Below are positions 60,748 through 64,000 of a stretch of DNA of 64,000 nucleotides, one piece after another. The DNA is from Plesiocystis pacifica SIR-1 (GTDB taxonomy: Bacteria > Myxococcota_A > Polyangia > Nannocystales > Nannocystaceae): positions 1-64,000 of the forward strand of contig NZ_ABCS01000009.1 of NCBI RefSeq assembly GCF_000170895.1, given 5' to 3'. The notes under the pieces were generated by a model. The model did not search any database. It was not told where the DNA came from and was given only the letters and a program-made list of their open reading frames with translations. Both the position numbers and the translations under genes were made by a program. Numbering within the stretch: position 1 is the first letter of the stretch; every line of letters begins with the position of its first letter.

Positions 60748-61665
60748 ATGCGCCCTCGCCTTGCCTTGCTCGCCACCCTCACGCTCCCGTGCCTGGCCGC
60801 CTGCACCATGGCCAACCCGCTGTTTGACTATTACGAGATCAGCGGGGACGAGACGGGCCTCGACGAGGGCCTGGGCGACGAGGCGGGACCCGACTCCGAG
60901 GACGGCCCTGGGGCCTCGGGCGGCAACGCCAACGAAGACGCCGGGGGCGAAGACGCGGCCGACTCCGAGGGCCTCGCCTGCGAGCCCGAGCTCGGCGAAG
61001 CGCTCGCGCCCATGTTCGGCGACCCGGTGCTCCTGTCCGAGGTCTGCCAGCCCTACATCGACGTGCAGGTCAAGGTGTTCGCCAAGCAGAGCGGCCAGTG
61101 GATGGCCGGCGCGTGCCCGAGCGGAGACTGCTCGGACTGCGACCCCGACGACCTCCACCCCCTCGGCATCCTCGGCCTGCCCCTCGAGCAGATCCTGCCC
61201 GCGCCTGTGCCCACCGAAAACGACGTCGCCGTGGCCTGCTACGAGGTCGAGGCGGCCCACCCCGCGGGTAAGAGCGACGCTTGCTACTACGAGACCGTGG
61301 CGATCTGGGAGGCCGGCGAGGACTACGAGCCGCCGCTCGTCCTGGCCGTGCGCGACGCCTCCGAGCTCGGGCCCAAGGCCGCCGCGAGCCTCGAGGGCTG
61401 GTGGCCCCAGATCGCCGTCGAGGGCGAGCCCTGTGGCTGCGACGCCCTCGCGGGCGTGCCCTGCTGCCTCGACGAGGACGGCGTGCAGACCTTCGGCTTC
61501 GACCTGAGCGAGGCAGGCGGTGCCGTCGTCGGGCCCATGGACCCGCCCGCGAACATCCAGCTCGACGGCTACGACTACACCTTCGTGCCCGCCCAGGCCC
61601 AGGCGGGGGTCAGCTGCGGCGTGGACGAGCTGTCGTGGGCGATCTTCCGGGAGCCTTCCTACTGA
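60748..61665 (+). CDS. Cys-rich lipoprotein of unknown function
   Basis: 305 residues with lipobox 'PCLAACTM'. An acidic Gly/Glu/Asp linker (~30-75) precedes a domain with many Cys: 'SEGLACEPELGEALAPMF', 'MAGACPSGDCSDCDPDDLHP', 'GEPCGCDALAGVPCCLDEDG', 'AGVSCGVDELSW'. Disulfide-rich extracellular proteins are common in this group. No family recognised. Stands alone between the kinase and the NAD(P)-binding gene. Confidence 0.55.
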   Translation: MRPRLALLATLTLPCLAACTMANPLFDYYEISGDETGLDEGLGDEAGPDSEDGPGASGGNANEDAGGEDAADSEGLACEPELGEALAPMFGDPVLLSEVCQPYIDVQVKVFAKQSGQWMAGACPSGDCSDCDPDDLHPLGILGLPLEQILPAPVPTENDVAVACYEVEAAHPAGKSDACYYETVAIWEAGEDYEPPLVLAVRDASELGPKAAASLEGWWPQIAVEGEPCGCDALAGVPCCLDEDGVQTFGFDLSEAGGAVVGPMDPPANIQLDGYDYTFVPAQAQAGVSCGVDELSWAIFREPSY

Positions 61666-61683
61666 GGGCGTAGAGTCGGGGCC

Positions 61684-62361
61684 GTGAAGGCCCTGAAGCT
61701 CCTCATCCTCGGCGGCACCGGCGGTGTCGGCCGACAGCTCGTCGCCCAGGCGAGCGCGGCGGGCCACGAGCTGACCTTGCTCGTGCGACCGACGACTGCT
61801 TGCGAGGTGCCCGAGGGTGTCCGCGTGCTCCGGGGTCTGCTCGACGAGCGCCCGCGCCTCGACGAGGCCATGGCCGGCGCGGACGCGGTGCTGTCGTGCA
61901 TCGGCATGCAGCGCGCGAACCCGGCGAACCCGTGGTCTGCCTCGCGCTCGCCGGAGGATCTGAGCTCCGCGACGGCGAGGTTGATCGTCGCGGCGATGCG
62001 CGAGCACGGCGTCCCGCGGATCGTCGCCGTGAGCGCGGCGGGGGTGGGCGACAGCGCGGCCCAGCTCAACCTGGTGATGCGCTTTTTCCTGGCGACCTCG
62101 ATGATCGGCACGGCCTACGCCGACCTCGCGCGCATGGAGGCGGTCTACGCCGAGTCCGGCCTCGACTGGCTCGCGCCCCGACCCACGCGGCTCATGGACG
62201 GCGCGGCCACGGGGCGCGTCGCCGTGGTCGAGCGCTTCGGTACGCGAGCGGCGATCACCCGGGCCGACGTCGCCCGCTGGATGCTCGACGCGTTGTCCGT
62301 GCCCAGCTGGCCCGACCCGAGCTGGGGCGGCCGCACGCCGCAGATCTCGGCCGAGAGCTGA
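61684..62361 (+). CDS. NAD(P)-binding, NmrA/SDR-like protein
   Basis: 225 residues from a GTG. The dinucleotide motif 'LILGGTGGVGRQLVAQASAA' is at the N-terminus; 'AVLSCIGMQRA' and 'VPRIVAVSAAGVGD' are typical of atypical SDR (NmrA/BVR-B-like) proteins, and 'LDWLAPRPTRLMDGAATG' of the same group. These bind NAD(P) and act as reductases or redox sensors. 18 bp after the lipoprotein stop. The stop is 2 bp before the convergent gene's. Confidence 0.75.
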   Translation: MKALKLLILGGTGGVGRQLVAQASAAGHELTLLVRPTTACEVPEGVRVLRGLLDERPRLDEAMAGADAVLSCIGMQRANPANPWSASRSPEDLSSATARLIVAAMREHGVPRIVAVSAAGVGDSAAQLNLVMRFFLATSMIGTAYADLARMEAVYAESGLDWLAPRPTRLMDGAATGRVAVVERFGTRAAITRADVARWMLDALSVPSWPDPSWGGRTPQISAES

Positions 62362-62363
62362 GC

Positions 62364-62957
62364 TCAGCGGTAGGGATCCGTCGGCGCGCTCGCCAGGGCG
62401 TGCTCGAAGCGCTTGAGCGCGAGGATGGTCCGGTGCAGCTCGGCCCACATCATGTCCAGGTCCGGCGCCTCGGCCCACAGCACCTGCTCCCACACGTCGT
62501 CGGTGCGGTCGCAGCCGTAGAGCAGCTTGCGAAAGGGCTGGACCGAGAGGCCGAGCTCGGCGAGCAGGCGGCGCTCGTCGGCGTCGAGGCGCTGGAGCGA
62601 GCGGAGCCAGGCCCAGATCGACAGGCGGATCTCGTAGAGGGCCGCGTCGTACTCGTCGCAGCGCTGGCGTCGGGCCCAGGGGGTCTCGGACAACAGCGGC
62701 GCCCGGACCCGGCGGATCGGCAGCTCGAGCTCGATGCGCAGCTGGTGGGCCTGGCTGGCGATGCTCGCCAGGCGCGGGGAGATGTGCTCGGGCAGGCGCA
62801 GGGGCTCGCCGTTGGCCTCGTCGAGCTCACGGGCGATGGCCTGCTCGCGCTGGTGCCGTTGCCACCAGCGGTAGCCCACATATGCGGGGATCGCAGCCCC
62901 GCTCGCGGTGGCCAGGGCCCAGCTCACGAAGGCCCACCGCCTCTCATGTCCGCGCAC
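62364..62957 (-). CDS. Membrane-anchored helical protein of unknown function
   Basis: 197 residues. A basic N-terminus and one hydrophobic segment ('WALATASGAAIPAYVGYRWW') are followed by an all-helical region with many Arg, Leu and Trp ('SIWAWLRSLQRLDADERRLL', 'DLDMMWAELHRTILALKRFE'). Similar to coiled-coil proteins but without heptads. No family recognised. Confidence 0.5.
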   Translation of the reverse strand: MRGHERRWAFVSWALATASGAAIPAYVGYRWWQRHQREQAIARELDEANGEPLRLPEHISPRLASIASQAHQLRIELELPIRRVRAPLLSETPWARRQRCDEYDAALYEIRLSIWAWLRSLQRLDADERRLLAELGLSVQPFRKLLYGCDRTDDVWEQVLWAEAPDLDMMWAELHRTILALKRFEHALASAPTDPYR

Positions 62958-63209
62958 ATCGCCACGAGATCAACATGATCGACAACCGCGCTGATCTCAA
63001 CTCGCGGACCCCCTCGCGCCCGCCCATCGGGTGCCATGGGAGCTTCGCCCCAGCCGCGGCCGTGAACGCGGGGAGGTCGGTGGCCTTTGGACCGTGAAAA
63101 CCCTGCGAGGGGGACCCGGATCGTCGGGCTCGAGTGGGTCAGGACGCCTCGATGTCCGGGCGACCTGGGGCGACTACGCCCCGCGGTCTCGCTTTTGTAT
63201 GCTCCAGCG

Positions 63210-64000
63210 GTGCACCGCCTCCACGCCTGCGTCTTCGCATCGCTCTTTTTGACCCTGGCTTGCTCGCAACCCAGCGCAGGAGGCGCTTCTGGGGACACGA
63301 AGGCAGAAGCCGGCGAGGCCGACAAAGCCGAGGCGGGCGAGGAGGCCGAGGCCAAGGCCGACAAAGCCGAGGCGGGCAAGGGCAACGAGGCCGACGACGA
63401 GCGGGCGCAGCTTCTGTCCAACGAGGTCCTCGACCTGACCAAGATCCTGCGCAAGTCGCCGGAGGAGGCCGAGAAGGTGCTCGGGACGCCCAAGGAGCAG
63501 GCCCAGCGCGAGCGCTCTTGCGTCCGCTTCGTGCCCGAGCGGACCTTCTTCAAGTGCAACCACGACACGCGGATGTACGACCACGACAAGGTCAGCTCGG
63601 TCCGCGTCGAGTACCACGACGGCTTCGCCTCGGTGGTCGAGATCATCGGCCTGCCGGGCTCGGGCGGCTTTAGCTACGACGCCGCCCTGTCCCTCGTGGG
63701 CCTGGTCTTGCCGCGGGAGCCCAAGCACGAGAACCCGCCCGCGACCAACGACCCCGACGCCGTCATCGACGTGTGGGCGTGGGGCAACAGCAGCGCCCGG
63801 CTCGTCGTCGACGGGCACCAGTTCCGCGTGCGGGTGTCCGTGGTCAACGGCGAGTGGTTCCGGGCCAAGGTCGAGGTCATCGACAACTCGCCGCTGAGCG
63901 AGGACGAGAAGAGCCGGATCATGACCGCCAAGGGCGAGGGCGAGGGCGCGTCTTCGGAGGCGCCCGGGACCCCGGCCGCGCCGAGCCCCGAGGCAGCCCC
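63210..64000 (+). CDS. Lipoprotein of unknown function with an acidic Ala/Glu/Lys linker (3' partial)
   Basis: 263 residues visible; the right edge cuts the gene. Starts at a GTG (63210); an ATG at 63199 is out of frame. Signal 'LFLTLACSQPSAGG' looks like a lipoprotein. A linker with repeated 'EADKAEAGE' units leads to a soluble domain, 'LDLTKILRKSPEEAEKVLG' (a SmpA/BamE-like 'lipoprotein' helix-turn) then 'RTFFKCNHDTRMYDHDKVSS', 'VRVEYHDGFASVVEIIGLPG' and 'VIDVWAWGNSSARLVVDGHQ'. The start of the domain looks like the BamE/OmlA fold, but the match is only partial. Confidence 0.55.
   Translation, partial: MHRLHACVFASLFLTLACSQPSAGGASGDTKAEAGEADKAEAGEEAEAKADKAEAGKGNEADDERAQLLSNEVLDLTKILRKSPEEAEKVLGTPKEQAQRERSCVRFVPERTFFKCNHDTRMYDHDKVSSVRVEYHDGFASVVEIIGLPGSGGFSYDAALSLVGLVLPREPKHENPPATNDPDAVIDVWAWGNSSARLVVDGHQFRVRVSVVNGEWFRAKVEVIDNSPLSEDEKSRIMTAKGEGEGASSEAPGTPAAPSPEAA

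Overview
The window looks like chromosome from a myxobacterium, most likely of the Nannocystaceae (Nannocystis/Plesiocystis/Enhygromyxa type). That placement is inference from very high G+C, two MYXO-CTERM-like C-termini, many lipoproteins with Glu/Thr/Ser-rich linkers, three transmembrane Ser/Thr kinases and four small sigma factors in 64 kb, a DUF1592/DUF1552 pair, LDL-receptor class A repeats and a CYP51-type P450. No rRNA, tRNA, CRISPR, phage or transposase gene was seen. Genes are tightly packed; several convergent neighbours overlap at their stop codons.

Layout. 1-2608: end of metG, a methyltransferase, an ankyrin membrane protein and a RidA-like protein. 2601-7096: secreted beta-helix protein divergent from a TPR Ser/Thr kinase and its small downstream partner. 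7094-13606: repeat array, sigma factor, enoyl-CoA hydratase/acyl-CoA dehydrogenase operon, secreted HtrA-like protease pair, and a carrier protein lacking its Ser. 13606-18209: kinase, sigma factor, small secreted protein behind a strong hairpin, another sigma factor. 18198-21896: DUF1552, DUF1592 and MYXO-CTERM proteins. 22145-27437: DsbD-like protein, TPR protein, LDLa/beta-propeller lipoprotein, discoidin-like lipoprotein. 27631-35389: aspartoacylase-like enzyme, EAL protein, pyrB, MYXO-CTERM trypsin, CYP51. 35390-43193: SulP/degenerate carbonic anhydrase fusion, HTTM protein pair, BtpA-like barrel with a frameshifted remnant, phosphatidyltransferase, LysM endopeptidase, HAD phosphatase. 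43272-52008: Ser/Glu/Thr-repeat lipoprotein, repeat islands, a methyltransferase/unknown pair, histidine kinase operon, desaturase. 52123-55091: hutU-hutI. 55105-64000: small proteins, sigma factor divergent from a kinase with a WD40-like propeller, lipoproteins, NAD(P)-binding protein, and a lipoprotein cut by the right edge.

Two themes stand out. First, four paralogous sigma factors, each without a recognisable anti-sigma gene, lie near transmembrane Ser/Thr kinases, which suggests kinase-controlled transcription; three share an unusual C-terminal WA-x-x-(V/L) tail. Second, two families of structured intergenic repeats (A, about 45 bp plus a variable hairpin; B, about 150 bp) occur only between convergent genes, and several copies begin exactly on the upstream stop codon.
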